Part shown: one piece after another, positions 29,074-38,158 of the stretch
Numbering within the stretch: the first letter of the stretch is position 1
Layout of the letters: each line of letters opens with the position of its first letter
Assembly: GCF_030408455.1 (NCBI RefSeq)
Contig: NZ_CP046977.1
Coordinates: forward strand, 248,001-312,000
Direction of reading: 5' to 3'
From: Corynebacterium atrinae
Lineage (GTDB): Bacteria; Actinomycetota; Actinomycetes; Mycobacteriales; Mycobacteriaceae
Length of the DNA: 64,000 bases
Position numbers and translations under genes: made by a program
The notes under the pieces: model-generated
Seen by the model: the letters and a program-made list of their open reading frames with translations, nothing else
Told to the model about the DNA's origin: nothing
Database searches by the model: none

Positions 29074-30171
29074 TTAGACGCCCAGCGCGCGAGCGAAGGT
29101 CGGCCAGGACTGCTCCATGTCCTCGATCCAGTAGTTCCAGGAGTGGGTACCGGTGGCGCGCAGGTTGTAATCCGCAGGGATACCAGCGCGGTCCAGCTTC
29201 GCCTTGAGATCGTGGGTGCACTGGTTGGTGGCGGCTTCAATGACGCCGCCTTCAGCGATGAGGGTCAGCGAACCTGCCGACGCGGCGGCCGGGTCTGCGC
29301 CCTTCTCAATGTAGTAGCCCGGCAGGTCCTTCTCGCCCGCGAAACCGGACGCGTTGGAGATGTAGAGTTCCGTACCACGCAGCTTCTCAGCGTTGACCAG
29401 TGCATCATTCTCGCGGTTGTAGGCGCCGCCCATCGGGCCCCAGACCGTCTCCGGCTGGACGCCGCCACGGTTCACGGTGACCTTGCCGTACTGGTACGGC
29501 AGCAGGGTGGAAGTTGCCGCACACCCAGAGAAGGAGCCAGCGACGTCGTAGAAGCCCGGGACCTTCTGAGGGAGCAGGAGGGACGAGGTAGCGGACATGG
29601 AGAATCCGCCGATGCCGCGCTTGTTGTTGGCACCGAGGCGGGCCTCGATCGGGCCCGGGAGCTCCTTGGTCAGGAAGGTTTCCCACTTCTGCGGGCCAGC
29701 GATGTACTTGGTGCCAGCGTTGGGGTCGTGCCAATCAAGGTAGTACGAGAACGCACCCTGCATGGGGATGACGACGTTGACGTTCTTGTCCTCGTAGAAC
29801 TCTGCGGCCTTGCCTGAGGTGATCCAGTCCATGTTCTGCTCAGCGCCGCCAGCGCCGTTGAGCAAGTAGATGGTGGGGGCGCCTTGCGAGCCGTCCTTAG
29901 CCGTGATGACGGCGACGGGGATATCGCGGCCCATCGACGGGGAGTAGACGTTGAGCTTCTGCACGCGGGGGTTGTCCTTGGTGCGCTGCAGCCACTTACG
30001 GTCGCTGGCCTCGATCTCGGCTCGGGACATTTCCTTGATGGTGCTGACCGGGGTATCACCGGCGATCTGCGCGGGGGTGACCTCAGAGGCCAGGGCTGCA
30101 GGTGCGGTGAAAGCAGTAGCGGCGATAGTCAAGGCCGCGAGCGGGGCGGCAATCCGGCTAAGAAGCTTCAT
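29074..30171 (-). CDS. Secreted corynomycoloyltransferase (antigen 85 family), copy 2
   Basis: A 365-residue paralogue of the downstream copy. The signal peptide (about residues 1-29) is nearly identical. The nucleophile is Ser191 in GGFSMSATS and the catalytic His is in GTHSWNYW. ATG 30171 is preceded by AGGAATTGAACCGT, the same leader as copy 1, and the longer in-frame start at 30273 would spoil the signal peptide. Its codon choice is strongly C-ending, consistent with high expression. It diverges from a 39-codon gene that could encode a mycoloylation substrate. Confidence 0.93.
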   Translation of the reverse strand: MKLLSRIAAPLAALTIAATAFTAPAALASEVTPAQIAGDTPVSTIKEMSRAEIEASDRKWLQRTKDNPRVQKLNVYSPSMGRDIPVAVITAKDGSQGAPTIYLLNGAGGAEQNMDWITSGKAAEFYEDKNVNVVIPMQGAFSYYLDWHDPNAGTKYIAGPQKWETFLTKELPGPIEARLGANNKRGIGGFSMSATSSLLLPQKVPGFYDVAGSFSGCAATSTLLPYQYGKVTVNRGGVQPETVWGPMGGAYNRENDALVNAEKLRGTELYISNASGFAGEKDLPGYYIEKGADPAAASAGSLTLIAEGGVIEAATNQCTHDLKAKLDRAGIPADYNLRATGTHSWNYWIEDMEQSWPTFARALGV

Positions 30172-30512
30172 ACGGTTCAATTCCTCGTTCGTATTCGATC
30201 CCCGCTGCTCGCGCGGTGAAGGCGAGGGAGGCTGATTGGGCGCGGGTTCCACAGGGAAGGGGATTGCGCTCATTGGGTTTCATCGTAATGACTGTCGGTG
30301 ATGTTAACGGATCTTTGACAATGTTGCTTATTGCAGTCCACGTCAAAGTTACCGAAGTGACTGGTGGTGCACAAGTAATTTCTGTGTCATAATATTTCCA
30401 GTCTCGTCCCGTAACGAATTCTCGGGTTGGTTCGTTGAATCCCAATGGATCCCCCTGTCGGAGGGGTGGACGTCACTGACAAGCCAACGAAACCGTAGAG
30501 AAAGAAGACTTC
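30172..30512. promoter_or_regulatory. Divergent promoter region, mycoloyltransferase copy 2 / 39-codon gene
   Basis: This 341-bp stretch has no supported gene and is more AT-rich than its surroundings, especially 30285-30400. TTGACA occurs at 30317-30322, and TGTGTCATAATATT (30382-30395) resembles an extended -10 for the rightward gene, giving a leader of roughly 120 nt. These assignments are by eye only. Confidence 0.4.
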
Positions 30513-30632
30513 ATGAACATCAACGCCATCATCGAGCAGATCATCGTGGCCATCAACACCGTGCTCGGCCAGGCCGCACACATGGGCTCTTCCGCCTCGT
30601 CCAACGCGGCGCTGGCCCTGGGGCTCATCTAG
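30513..30632 (+). CDS. 39-residue small protein, possible mycomembrane porin-type or O-mycoloylated peptide
   Basis: The frame begins MNINAIIEQIIVAINTV and ends SNAALALGLI. The first 22 residues can form an amphipathic helix, followed by a serine-rich stretch (GSSASS) and a hydrophobic end. There is no signal peptide. Codons are almost all C- or G-ending optimal ones (ATC for every Ile but none ATA), and a strong hairpin follows 22 bp later, both signs of a real, well-expressed gene. Corynebacterial PorA, PorH and ProtX are similarly small, leaderless and mycoloylated on serine. The match is in style and neighbourhood, not in proven homology. Confidence 0.6.
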   Translation: MNINAIIEQIIVAINTVLGQAAHMGSSASSNAALALGLI

Positions 30633-30654
30633 TCGCCCACTCGGCGCAAAGCCC

Positions 30655-30694
30655 AGTGCCCCGCCCCTCCGTCATTGGATGGGGGCGGGGCACT
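30655..30694 (+). terminator. Strong hairpin after the 39-codon gene
   Basis: A perfect 13-bp GC-rich stem (AGTGCCCCGCCCC at 30655-30667 with its complement at 30682-30694) around a 14-nt loop. The T-tract is weak (ACTCAATT). It separates the small gene from lpd. Confidence 0.75.
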
Positions 30695-30751
30695 ACTCAA
30701 TTCCCCAGGCAAGCGGTGACACCAGGATGGTGAGCACGTATCCTAGGTTTC

Positions 30752-32161
30752 GTGACTGAACATTATGACGTTGTTATCCTCGGTGCGGGCCCCGGTGGCT
30801 ACGTTGCCGCCATCCGCGCCTCTCAGCTTGGGAAAAAGGTTGCTGTTGTAGAAAAGCAGTACTGGGGAGGTGTCTGCCTCAATGTTGGTTGCATCCCCTC
30901 CAAGGCATTGCTCAAAAATGCCGAGGTAGCTCACATCTTCAACCATGAGGCCAAGACCTTTGGCATGACTGGTGAGGTGTCCTTCGACTTCGGCGTCGCG
31001 CACAAGCGCTCCCGTCAGGTGTCTGCGGGCATCGTCAAGGGTGTCCATTACCTGATGAAGAAGAACAAGATCGACGAATTCGATGGTCTGGGTTCCTTCA
31101 CCGATGCCAACACCATCGAAATTAGCGATGGTAAAGATGCTGGCAAGACCCTCACCTTCGATGACTGCATCATTGCCACCGGTTCCGTCGTTCGCTCCCT
31201 TCCGGGGGTAGAAATCGGCGGCAATGTTGTGTCTTATGAGGAGCAGATTCTCGATGAGAAGCTGCCCGAGTCCATGGTCATCGTCGGAGCTGGCGCCATC
31301 GGCATGGAATTCGCTTATGTCCTCGCCAACTACGGGGTCGACATCACCATCGTTGAGTTCATGGACCGCGTCCTGCCGAACGAAGACGCTGACGTGTCCA
31401 AGGAGATCGCTAAGCAATACAAGAAGCTGGGCGTCAAGCTGCTGACCGGTTACAAGACCACCGCCGTGCGCGACAACGGCGATGTGGTTGAGGTAGATGT
31501 GGAGTCCAAGGACGGCTCCAAGTCCGATACCCTCGCCGTGGACCGCGTGCTCGTTTCCATCGGCTTCGCCCCGCGCGTCGAGGGCTTCGGGCTGGAGAAC
31601 ACCGGTGTCGAACTCACCGATCGTGGCGCCATCGCCATCGATGACCAGATGCGCACCAACGTCAAGAACATCTACGCCATCGGTGACGTCACTGCGAAGC
31701 TGCAGCTGGCCCACGTCGCCGAGGCGCAGGGCGTCGTCGCCGCCGAGGTCATCGCTGGTGCGGAGACCATGGAGTTGGGCGACTACATGATGATGCCGCG
31801 CGCCACCTTCTGTAACCCGCAGGTCGCGTCCTTCGGCTACACCGAGGCACAGGCCCGCGAGAAGTTCGCCGACCGTGAAATCAAGGTCGCCACCTTCCCG
31901 TTCTCCGCCAATGGCAAGGCCCAGGGCCTCGCCGAGACGGCCGGCTTCGTCAAGGTGGTTGCCGATGCCGAGTTCGGCGAGCTGCTTGGTGCCCACATGG
32001 TGGGGGCCGGTGTGTCGGAGTTGCTGCCGGAGCTCACCCTGGCCCAGCGCTTTGACCTCACCGCCGAAGAAATTGGGCGCAACGTGCACACGCACCCGAC
32101 ACTGTCGGAAGCGATGAAGGAAGCCGTCGAAGGCATCCAGGGGCACATGATCAACCTGTAG
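30752..32161 (+). CDS. lpd: Dihydrolipoyl dehydrogenase
   Basis: A 469-residue FAD-dependent disulfide oxidoreductase, the E3 component that reoxidises lipoamide in pyruvate and 2-oxoglutarate dehydrogenase. The FAD motif [10 protein letters not shown] is at residues 11-20, the redox pair is Cys42/Cys47 in [15 protein letters not shown], the NAD motif is [10 protein letters not shown] (about residue 180), and the C-terminal active-site His is in [10 protein letters not shown]. The start is GTG 30752. Placement beside ramB and sdhCAB matches C. glutamicum. Expression is probably high, given optimal codons throughout. Confidence 0.97.
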   Translation: MTEHYDVVILGAGPGGYVAAIRASQLGKKVAVVEKQYWGGVCLNVGCIPSKALLKNAEVAHIFNHEAKTFGMTGEVSFDFGVAHKRSRQVSAGIVKGVHYLMKKNKIDEFDGLGSFTDANTIEISDGKDAGKTLTFDDCIIATGSVVRSLPGVEIGGNVVSYEEQILDEKLPESMVIVGAGAIGMEFAYVLANYGVDITIVEFMDRVLPNEDADVSKEIAKQYKKLGVKLLTGYKTTAVRDNGDVVEVDVESKDGSKSDTLAVDRVLVSIGFAPRVEGFGLENTGVELTDRGAIAIDDQMRTNVKNIYAIGDVTAKLQLAHVAEAQGVVAAEVIAGAETMELGDYMMMPRATFCNPQVASFGYTEAQAREKFADREIKVATFPFSANGKAQGLAETAGFVKVVADAEFGELLGAHMVGAGVSELLPELTLAQRFDLTAEEIGRNVHTHPTLSEAMKEAVEGIQGHMINL

Positions 32162-32177
32162 CCTCGCGCTAAGAAAC

Positions 32178-32217
32178 CTAGAAAGGTGGGACCCCGGAGG
32201 GGGTCCCACCTTTCTAG
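32178..32217. terminator. Bidirectional terminator between lpd and ramB
   Basis: A perfect 18-bp stem (32178-32195 with 32200-32217) around the loop GGAG. It lies just after lpd and overlaps the last codon and stop of convergent ramB (stop at 32214-32216). Confidence 0.92.
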
Positions 32218-33644
32218 TTGTAAGGGGCGACGGAGGATCGGTGGGCGTCGATAATAATCTCTTCGTGGATCGGTGGGAACGCGCGCTGGGCACAGTTTTC
32301 CCGCGGGCAAACTCGGCAGCCAGCGCCGATCGGTGTCGCGCCGGAAAGATCATCGAAGTTGAGGCCCTCCGCGTAGACGGTGCGATCGGCGTGGCGGGCT
32401 TCGCAGCCTAGCCCGATCGCGAAGAGCTTGCCGGTGTCGCCGAAACGGCCGCGGTGATGGCGCACTGTGCGAGCGATCCACAGATAGTTTCTGCCGTCGG
32501 GCATCTGCGCTAGCTGGCGCAGGATGCTGCCCGGGTTGGTAAACGTCTCGTAGATATTCCACAGCGGGCAGGTGCCGCCGGAGTTGGCCAGGTGAAAGCC
32601 GGTGGCCGACTGGCGTTTGGACATATTTCCCGCCCGATCGACGCGGACGAAAGTGAACGGAATGCCCCGGAGGTTGGGCCGCTGCAAGGTGGAAAGACGA
32701 CTGGCGACGGTCTCGTACCCCACGCCGAACACCTGGCACAGGTAGTCCACGTCATAACCCGAACGTTCGGCCTCCGCGTGGAAGGTTTGGTAGGGGAGGA
32801 GGACGGCTGCCGCCACGTAACTGGCGACGCCCCGTCGGGCAAGGTTCGTGGACGCCTCCGAGGTAAAGCGCTCCTCGGCCACGAGAGATTCGATCTCGTC
32901 GCTAGTCTCCAGGTAAGCCAGTTCCATGCCTAAGCGGAAGGCGCGCTGACCGGTGTTGAGGCGGCTAGCGAGCTCGAGATGTCCGGTGTCCCGGTTTAGC
33001 CGGTGCAACATTCCACCTAATTCGCCGGACGTGGTGATCTCGATGCCGTGTTTGTCGTGCAGGCGCTCGGCGATGGCCTTCTCTGTCCCGCGAATGTCGA
33101 AGCGCTCCACACCCAGATCTGCAGAGATGGCCTCGGCCGAAGTATCGAGGGCGTCGAGGTAATTCTGACGAGCGTAGAAGAAATCGCGCACCTCGTCGTG
33201 TGGCATCGACAACGCCTGCGCTTTGGGGCCGCTATCCACCGGAGCAACATTGCGGCGGGTGTCCGTGGCAATGGACAACTTGTCGCGAACATTTCGATAC
33301 CGCCGGTGCATGTCCACCATCGTGCGGGCGATGGCCGGGTGATTGTAGACCAGCTCTGACAACTCTTGGAGTTCGACGGGATTGGGGCAGAGCTCCTTGT
33401 CGAGGACTACGTCTTGGATCTCGGCGAGCAGACGGGAATCGTCATCACGGGAGAAAAAAGTGGCGTCTACGCCGAACGCTTCCGTGATGCGGAGGAGCAC
33501 CGGGACCGTCAACGGCCGCACGTCATGCTCTATCTGATTAACGTAGCTGGCAGATAAGCCGAGAGTTGCCGCCAATGAGGCCTGGCTGAGGTCTCGCTCA
33601 CGTCGCAGCTGGCGGAGCCGCGATCCCACGTAGGTCTTTCCCAT
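32214..33644 (-). CDS. ramB: RamB-type transcriptional regulator of acetate metabolism
   Basis: A 476-residue DNA-binding protein. The N-terminal XRE-type helix-turn-helix (about residues 8-62) includes [21 protein letters not shown]. The middle has an ImmA/IrrE-like region, and the C-terminal short-chain-fatty-acyl regulator domain is Cys-rich ([19 protein letters not shown]). ATG 33644 gives the family start [10 protein letters not shown]. In C. glutamicum RamB represses acetate and glyoxylate genes and its own gene, and lies between lpd and sdhC as here. A RamB-like box occurs 41 bp upstream of the start. Confidence 0.95.
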   Translation of the reverse strand: MGKTYVGSRLRQLRRERDLSQASLAATLGLSASYVNQIEHDVRPLTVPVLLRITEAFGVDATFFSRDDDSRLLAEIQDVVLDKELCPNPVELQELSELVYNHPAIARTMVDMHRRYRNVRDKLSIATDTRRNVAPVDSGPKAQALSMPHDEVRDFFYARQNYLDALDTSAEAISADLGVERFDIRGTEKAIAERLHDKHGIEITTSGELGGMLHRLNRDTGHLELASRLNTGQRAFRLGMELAYLETSDEIESLVAEERFTSEASTNLARRGVASYVAAAVLLPYQTFHAEAERSGYDVDYLCQVFGVGYETVASRLSTLQRPNLRGIPFTFVRVDRAGNMSKRQSATGFHLANSGGTCPLWNIYETFTNPGSILRQLAQMPDGRNYLWIARTVRHHRGRFGDTGKLFAIGLGCEARHADRTVYAEGLNFDDLSGATPIGAGCRVCPRENCAQRAFPPIHEEIIIDAHRSSVAPYN

Positions 33645-33684
33645 GGGCCACATACTAGCGTGATCTGATTCACTAAATGGCTAA

Positions 33685-33696
33685 TTTGCAAACTTT
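33685..33696 (-). promoter_or_regulatory. Candidate RamB box upstream of ramB
   Basis: On the minus strand this reads AAAGTTTGCAAA, one mismatch from the RamB core AAACTTTGCAAA known from C. glutamicum. Its place just ahead of ramB fits negative autoregulation. A partial second copy (GCAAAGCTTGC) lies at 33719-33729. Confidence 0.5.
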
Positions 33697-33819
33697 GTGT
33701 GGAAAACATCGAGCAACCCGCAAAGCTTGCGTCGGCGGGGGAATTTGTCCGGGCATCCGTGGAGTCTCGACGAAAGTTTGACACCTTACGGGGTAGGTGG
33801 GTGTGGAAGGGGTGTGATT

Positions 33820-33835
33820 GGTGATCAACTTCACA
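33820..33835 (+). promoter_or_regulatory. Candidate GlxR (cAMP-CRP family) site upstream of sdhC
   Basis: GGTGA-TCAACT-TCACA matches the GlxR consensus TGTGA-N6-TCACA with one mismatch. sdhCAB is a known GlxR target in C. glutamicum. The 396-bp ramB-sdhC gap (33645-34040) contains no gene, only regulatory sequence; a TTGACA at 33778-33783 is a possible -35 without a convincing -10. Confidence 0.5.
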
Positions 33836-33912
33836 GACTGGCTAAAAAGTAGTGCCTTCCGCACATTATGCCTGCAAGCGTGGTGGCAGGGGCAATATTC
33901 ACAAATTTAGAT

Positions 33913-33931
33913 TTAGGGCACCCTTGCCTAA
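33913..33931. promoter_or_regulatory. Candidate DtxR-type iron box upstream of sdhC
   Basis: A 19-bp element with outer half-sites TTAGG and CCTAA at the exact DtxR spacing (consensus TTAGGTTAGCCTAACCTAA); the centre diverges. Succinate dehydrogenase is iron-rich, and its control through the DtxR/RipA circuit is known in C. glutamicum. Direct binding here is inferred. Confidence 0.4.
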
Positions 33932-34040
33932 AAGTCTGCACCCCTGGCCTGCCGAACGGGCATGGGAGCCGAATCTGGATGCCGAAAAGTGGTTCCGACC
34001 GGGGGAGAAGCCGTAAAGTATGAGCGACACTGGAGGTGCC

Positions 34041-34796
34041 ATGACTGTTAAAAACGCAGACCGGGACGCAATCGTCCACGGCAAGATTACAGAGAAGCCG
34101 CTGCGCGAGCGGCCGTCCTACCCGAGCTGGGCAATCAAGCTCGTAATGGCCATCACTGGCCTGATCTTCGGACTTTATGTCCTTGTTCACATGGTCGGTA
34201 ACTTGAAGATCTACATGCCCGATCATGGCGGCGTCCCCGCCATCGATGAGTACGGACATTTCCTCCGTACCATGGGCGCCCCGATCTTCCCGCAAGAGAC
34301 GATCCTGTGGGTTTTCCGCATTGTGCTGCTGGTTTCTTTGGTTCTGCACGTGCATGGCGCCTTCGCGCTGCACGGCCGTTCTCGCACCTCTCGCGGTAAG
34401 TTCGCCCGCACCAACCTCATGGGTGGCATCAACTCGTTCTCCACCCGCACCATGCTGGTCACCGGCATCGTCTTGCTCCTCTTCGTGATCTTCCACGTTT
34501 TGGACCTGACCATGGGTGTCGCCCCGGCTGCGCCGGATGCCTTCGTGCACGGTGATATCTACGCGAACCTCATCGCGAGCTTCAGCCGCTGGCCCGTGGC
34601 CCTCTTCTACATCCTCGCGATGGTTGTCCTGTTCCTGCACCTGTCACACGGCATCTACCTTGCTGTGTCTGACCTGGGCATCACAGGCAAGCGCACACGT
34701 CAGATCATGCTCGTCATTGCTTACCTGGTTCCGGCGATTGTCATGATCGGCAACATCTCGATGCCGTTGTCCATTGCACTTGGCTGGCTCGGTTAA
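34041..34796 (+). CDS. sdhC: Succinate dehydrogenase, cytochrome b subunit
   Basis: A 251-residue membrane anchor with five hydrophobic segments and candidate haem-ligating histidines in LVHMVGNLKI, VLHVHGAFALHG, IFHVLDLTMG and LHLSHGIY. This is the single-subunit, di-haem anchor type used by Gram-positive menaquinone-linked enzymes. ATG 34041 has GGAGGTGCC directly upstream and is preferred over 34020. It leads sdhCAB. Confidence 0.95.
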   Translation: MTVKNADRDAIVHGKITEKPLRERPSYPSWAIKLVMAITGLIFGLYVLVHMVGNLKIYMPDHGGVPAIDEYGHFLRTMGAPIFPQETILWVFRIVLLVSLVLHVHGAFALHGRSRTSRGKFARTNLMGGINSFSTRTMLVTGIVLLLFVIFHVLDLTMGVAPAAPDAFVHGDIYANLIASFSRWPVALFYILAMVVLFLHLSHGIYLAVSDLGITGKRTRQIMLVIAYLVPAIVMIGNISMPLSIALGWLG

Positions 34797-34817
34797 GTCC
34801 GGAAGGGAATCTAAAAC

Positions 34818-36827
34818 ATGAACCATATCGAGACTGCTCCTCGCCCCGAGTTCCAGCACCCGGCCTCCGTTGTTGAAGGGGTCGTCCCCGGTCGAGTCCT
34901 CGCCAACGCAGAACCCGTCGGTGTGCCCACCAAGGACATGTGGGATTGGCAGAAGGACCACATGAACCTGGTCTCTCCGCTCAACCGTCGCAAGTTCGAG
35001 GTCCTTGTCGTCGGCACCGGCCTGTCCGGTGGTGCTGCTGCGGCCGCCCTCGGTGAGCTGGGCTACAACGTCAAGGTCTTCACTTACCACGACGCCCCTC
35101 GCCGTGCGCACTCCATCGCTGCCCAGGGTGGCGTGAACTCCGCCCGCGGCAAGAAGGTCGACAACGACGGCGCTTACCGCCACGTCAAGGACACCGTCAA
35201 GGGCGGCGATTACCGTTGCCGCGAGTCCGACTGTTGGCGCCTGGCCGTCGAGTCTGTCCGCGTCATTGACCACATGAACGCCATTGGCGCTCCCTTCGCC
35301 CGCGAGTATGGCGGCACCCTTGCTACCCGTTCCTTCGGTGGCGTTCAGGTGTCCCGCACCTACTACACCCGTGGACAAACGGGCCAGCAGCTGCAGCTGT
35401 CGACCGCCTCCGCTCTGACCCGCCAGATCGGCCTGGGCAACGTGGAGATCTTCACCCACGCAGACCTGGTTGACCTCATCGTTACCGAGCGTGACGGGGA
35501 GAAGCGCTGCGAGGGCATCGTCACCCGTAACCTCATCACCGGAGAGATCACCCCCTTCACCGGTCACGCGGTCATCCTGGCCACCGGCGGTTACGGCAAC
35601 GTCTACCACATGTCCACGCTGGCCAAGAACTCGAATGCAGGCGCCATCATGCGCGCCTACGAGCTCGGCGCTTACTTCGCTTCCCCGGCCTTCATCCAGT
35701 TCCACCCGACCGGCTTGCCGGTCAACGCGACCTGGCAGTCGAAGACCATCCTCATGTCCGAGTCGCTGCGCAACGACGGCCGCATTTGGTCTCCCAAGGA
35801 GCCCAAGGACGACCGCGACCCGAACACCATCCCGGAGGAGGAGCGCGACTACTTCCTGGAGCGCCGCTACCCGGCCTTCGGTAACCTCGTCCCCCGCGAC
35901 GTGGCTTCCCGTGCCATCTCCCAGCAGATCAACGCCGGTCTCGGTGTGGGCCCGTTGCATAACTCTGCTTACCTGGACTTCCGCGACGCCATGGAGCGCC
36001 TTGGTCAGGATACGATCCGCGAGCGTTATTCCAACCTCTTTAAGATGTACGAGGAGGCCATCGGTGAGGACCCGTACTCCAGCCCGATGCGTATCGCCCC
36101 GACCTGCCACTTCACCATGGGTGGCCTGTGGACCGACTTCAATGAGATGACTTCCATCCCCGGTCTTTTCTGTGCCGGTGAAGCCTCCTGGACCTACCAC
36201 GGTGCGAACCGACTAGGCGCTAACTCGCTGCTGTCCGCTTCCGTTGACGGCTGGTTCACCCTGCCGTTCACCATCCCGAACTACCTGGCCAACTACCTCG
36301 GCCAGCCTGTTCTGCCGGCAGACTCCCCGGAGGCTGCGGAGGCCGTCGATCGTGCCCAGGCCCGCATCGACCGTCTGATGAACATCAAGGGCGAGGACCC
36401 GCACGGCCCGGATCACTACCACCGCATTCTCGGCGAGATCCTCTACTTCGCTTGCGGTGTGTCTCGTAACGTCCCGGACCTGCAGGATGCCATCGTCAAG
36501 ATCCGTGAGCTGCGCGCCGACTTCTGGGCCAACGTCCAGGTCCCCGGTGAGCAGAACTACATGAACCAGGCCCTCGAGTACGCCGCTCGCGTGGCTGACT
36601 ACATCGATCTGGGCGAACTCATGTGTGTCGATGCCCTCGACCGCGATGAGTCCTGTGGTGCGCACTTCCGCGATGACCACCTCTCCGAGGAAGGCGAGGC
36701 CGAGCGTGATGACGCGAACTGGTGCTTCGTCTCTGCATGGGAGCCGGCCGGTGAGGGCAAGTTCATTCGCCACGCTGACCCCCTCTACTTCGAATCGATC
36801 CCGCTGCAGACAAGGAACTACAAGTAA
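34818..36827 (+). CDS. sdhA: Succinate dehydrogenase, flavoprotein subunit
   Basis: A 669-residue catalytic subunit oxidising succinate to fumarate. The FAD-binding GTGLSGGAAAAALGELG starts near residue 66, and the covalent flavin His is probably His98 in RRAHSIAAQGG. Substrate-site regions include FIQFHPTGLP and GLFCAGEASWTYHGANRLGANSLL. Codon use is highly optimised. The start ATG 34818 follows GGAAGGGAA. sdhB follows with a TAATG overlap. Confidence 0.97.
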   Translation: MNHIETAPRPEFQHPASVVEGVVPGRVLANAEPVGVPTKDMWDWQKDHMNLVSPLNRRKFEVLVVGTGLSGGAAAAALGELGYNVKVFTYHDAPRRAHSIAAQGGVNSARGKKVDNDGAYRHVKDTVKGGDYRCRESDCWRLAVESVRVIDHMNAIGAPFAREYGGTLATRSFGGVQVSRTYYTRGQTGQQLQLSTASALTRQIGLGNVEIFTHADLVDLIVTERDGEKRCEGIVTRNLITGEITPFTGHAVILATGGYGNVYHMSTLAKNSNAGAIMRAYELGAYFASPAFIQFHPTGLPVNATWQSKTILMSESLRNDGRIWSPKEPKDDRDPNTIPEEERDYFLERRYPAFGNLVPRDVASRAISQQINAGLGVGPLHNSAYLDFRDAMERLGQDTIRERYSNLFKMYEEAIGEDPYSSPMRIAPTCHFTMGGLWTDFNEMTSIPGLFCAGEASWTYHGANRLGANSLLSASVDGWFTLPFTIPNYLANYLGQPVLPADSPEAAEAVDRAQARIDRLMNIKGEDPHGPDHYHRILGEILYFACGVSRNVPDLQDAIVKIRELRADFWANVQVPGEQNYMNQALEYAARVADYIDLGELMCVDALDRDESCGAHFRDDHLSEEGEAERDDANWCFVSAWEPAGEGKFIRHADPLYFESIPLQTRNYK

Positions 36828-37576
36828 TGAAGCTGACACTTGAGATCTGGCGTCAGGCCGGACCGACTCATGAGGGTGCTTTCGAGACCGTCGAGGTCCC
36901 GGATGCAGTGGCTCAGATGTCGATTCTGGAGCTGCTCGACCACGTCAACAACCGACTGATCGAAGAGAACAAAGACCCGTACATGTTCGCTTCGGACTGC
37001 CGTGAAGGCATCTGTGGCACCTGTGGTCTCACCGTCAATGGCCGCCCCCACGGTGCCATGCAGAACACGCCTGCGTGCCAGCAGCGCCTCACCGAGTACC
37101 ATGACGGCGATGTCATCAAGCTGGAGCCGATGCGTTCCGCTGCCTTCCCCGTCATCAAGGACATGGTCGTCGACCGCTCCGCCCTTGATCGCGTGATGGA
37201 AAAGGGTGGCTACGTCTCCATCAACGCTGGCACCGCTCCGGATGCTGACACCTTGCACCAGAACCACGAGACCGCGGAGTTCGCGCTTGACCATGCTGCC
37301 TGCATCGGTTGTGGCGCCTGCGTCGCTGCTTGCCCGAACGGTGCTGCGCACTTGTTCACCGGCGCTAAGCTGGTCCACCTCTCCCTCATGCCCTTGGGTA
37401 AGGAAGAGCGCGGCCGCCGCGCCCGCAAGATGGTCGACGAGTTGGAGACCAACTTCGGCCACTGCTCCCTCTACGGTGAGTGCGCCGATGTTTGCCCGGC
37501 TGGCGTCCCCCTGACTGCCGTTGCTGCCATCACCAAGGAACGCGCACGAGCCGCCTTCCGCGGTAAGGACGACTAG
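36827..37576 (+). CDS. sdhB: Succinate dehydrogenase, iron-sulfur subunit
   Basis: A 249-residue electron-transfer subunit. The [2Fe-2S] cysteines are Cys58, Cys63 and Cys66 (CREGICGTC) with Cys84. The remaining clusters use Cys159, 162, 165 and 169 (CIGCGACVAACP) and Cys213, 219 and 223 (CSLYGECADVC). All cluster ligands appear intact. Its start codon overlaps the sdhA stop, so translation is coupled. Confidence 0.97.
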   Translation: MKLTLEIWRQAGPTHEGAFETVEVPDAVAQMSILELLDHVNNRLIEENKDPYMFASDCREGICGTCGLTVNGRPHGAMQNTPACQQRLTEYHDGDVIKLEPMRSAAFPVIKDMVVDRSALDRVMEKGGYVSINAGTAPDADTLHQNHETAEFALDHAACIGCGACVAACPNGAAHLFTGAKLVHLSLMPLGKEERGRRARKMVDELETNFGHCSLYGECADVCPAGVPLTAVAAITKERARAAFRGKDD

Positions 37577-37620
37577 GCTCGTTGGAAAACGAGTTTCGAG
37601 AGACGAAAGCGAGTAAAGCA

Positions 37621-37998
37621 ATGTCATCCAACAACTTCGCAGTTGCTGATCAGGCATCCGAGAGTTTCCCCAACTACTCTGCGAAGATCCAGGACTCTTA
37701 TATCGAGGGCTATGACCCGGTATCGCTGGGCGCGGCGCACTCCTCGCTTGAGCGCACCTCCACCTGGCTGGGCATGGGTCTGCTCCTCACCTCTTTGGCT
37801 GGTTTTGGCATCATCATTTGGGTCGCCGCTACGTATCTCTGGCCGGAAGGTGTGACGGTATCTGACTACAACCTCGCCATGTACCTGTGGATTGGCGTGG
37901 CCATTGCCGCAGCGTGCGTCATCGGTGGTGCTCTCTTGATCCACCGCGGGCGTCGCTACTACCGCGAGTACCGCACCACCACTGGTCGCCGAAACTAG
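37621..37998 (+). CDS. Conserved small membrane protein of the sdh operon
   Basis: A 125-residue protein with two transmembrane segments (about residues 45-68 and 84-106), a soluble N-terminus (MSSNNFAVADQ) and an Arg/Tyr-rich tail (RGRRYYREYR). It lies 44 bp after sdhB and before a terminator, so it belongs to the same transcript. A similar membrane protein follows sdhB in C. glutamicum. Function is unknown; association with succinate dehydrogenase is only a positional suggestion. ATG 37621 is preferred over the earlier frame start at 37582, which is out of keeping with the protein's composition. Confidence 0.75.
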   Translation: MSSNNFAVADQASESFPNYSAKIQDSYIEGYDPVSLGAAHSSLERTSTWLGMGLLLTSLAGFGIIIWVAATYLWPEGVTVSDYNLAMYLWIGVAIAAACVIGGALLIHRGRRYYREYRTTTGRRN

Positions 37999-38026
37999 CA
38001 CTCATCGCTAACGTCTCTCGGCCATA

Positions 38027-38067
38027 AGAACCCGCCCCTGCACCTTCCGTGCAGCGAGGCGGGTTCT
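38027..38067 (+). terminator. Terminator of the sdhCAB operon
   Basis: An outer 10-bp stem (AGAACCCGCC with GGCGGGTTCT) stacked on an inner CTGCAC/GTGCAG stem, followed by GCCGTTTT. It lies about 30 bp after the membrane-protein stop. Confidence 0.85.
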
Positions 38068-38158
38068 GCCGTTTTGGTGCGGCGTCCACGTTGGCGGGTG
38101 AAGTAGCAATATGTGTGTGGCCCGGGCGTGTTGGTGGGGCCAGGCGGGGTGGGTGCCA

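Noticed and set aside
30743..32353. 536-codon minus-strand frame opposite lpd
   Set aside because: Runs antisense through lpd and its terminator and resembles no protein family.
34644..36200. 518-codon minus-strand frame opposite sdhA and sdhC
   Set aside because: It spans two genuine genes and has no recognisable domain; a codon-bias artefact.
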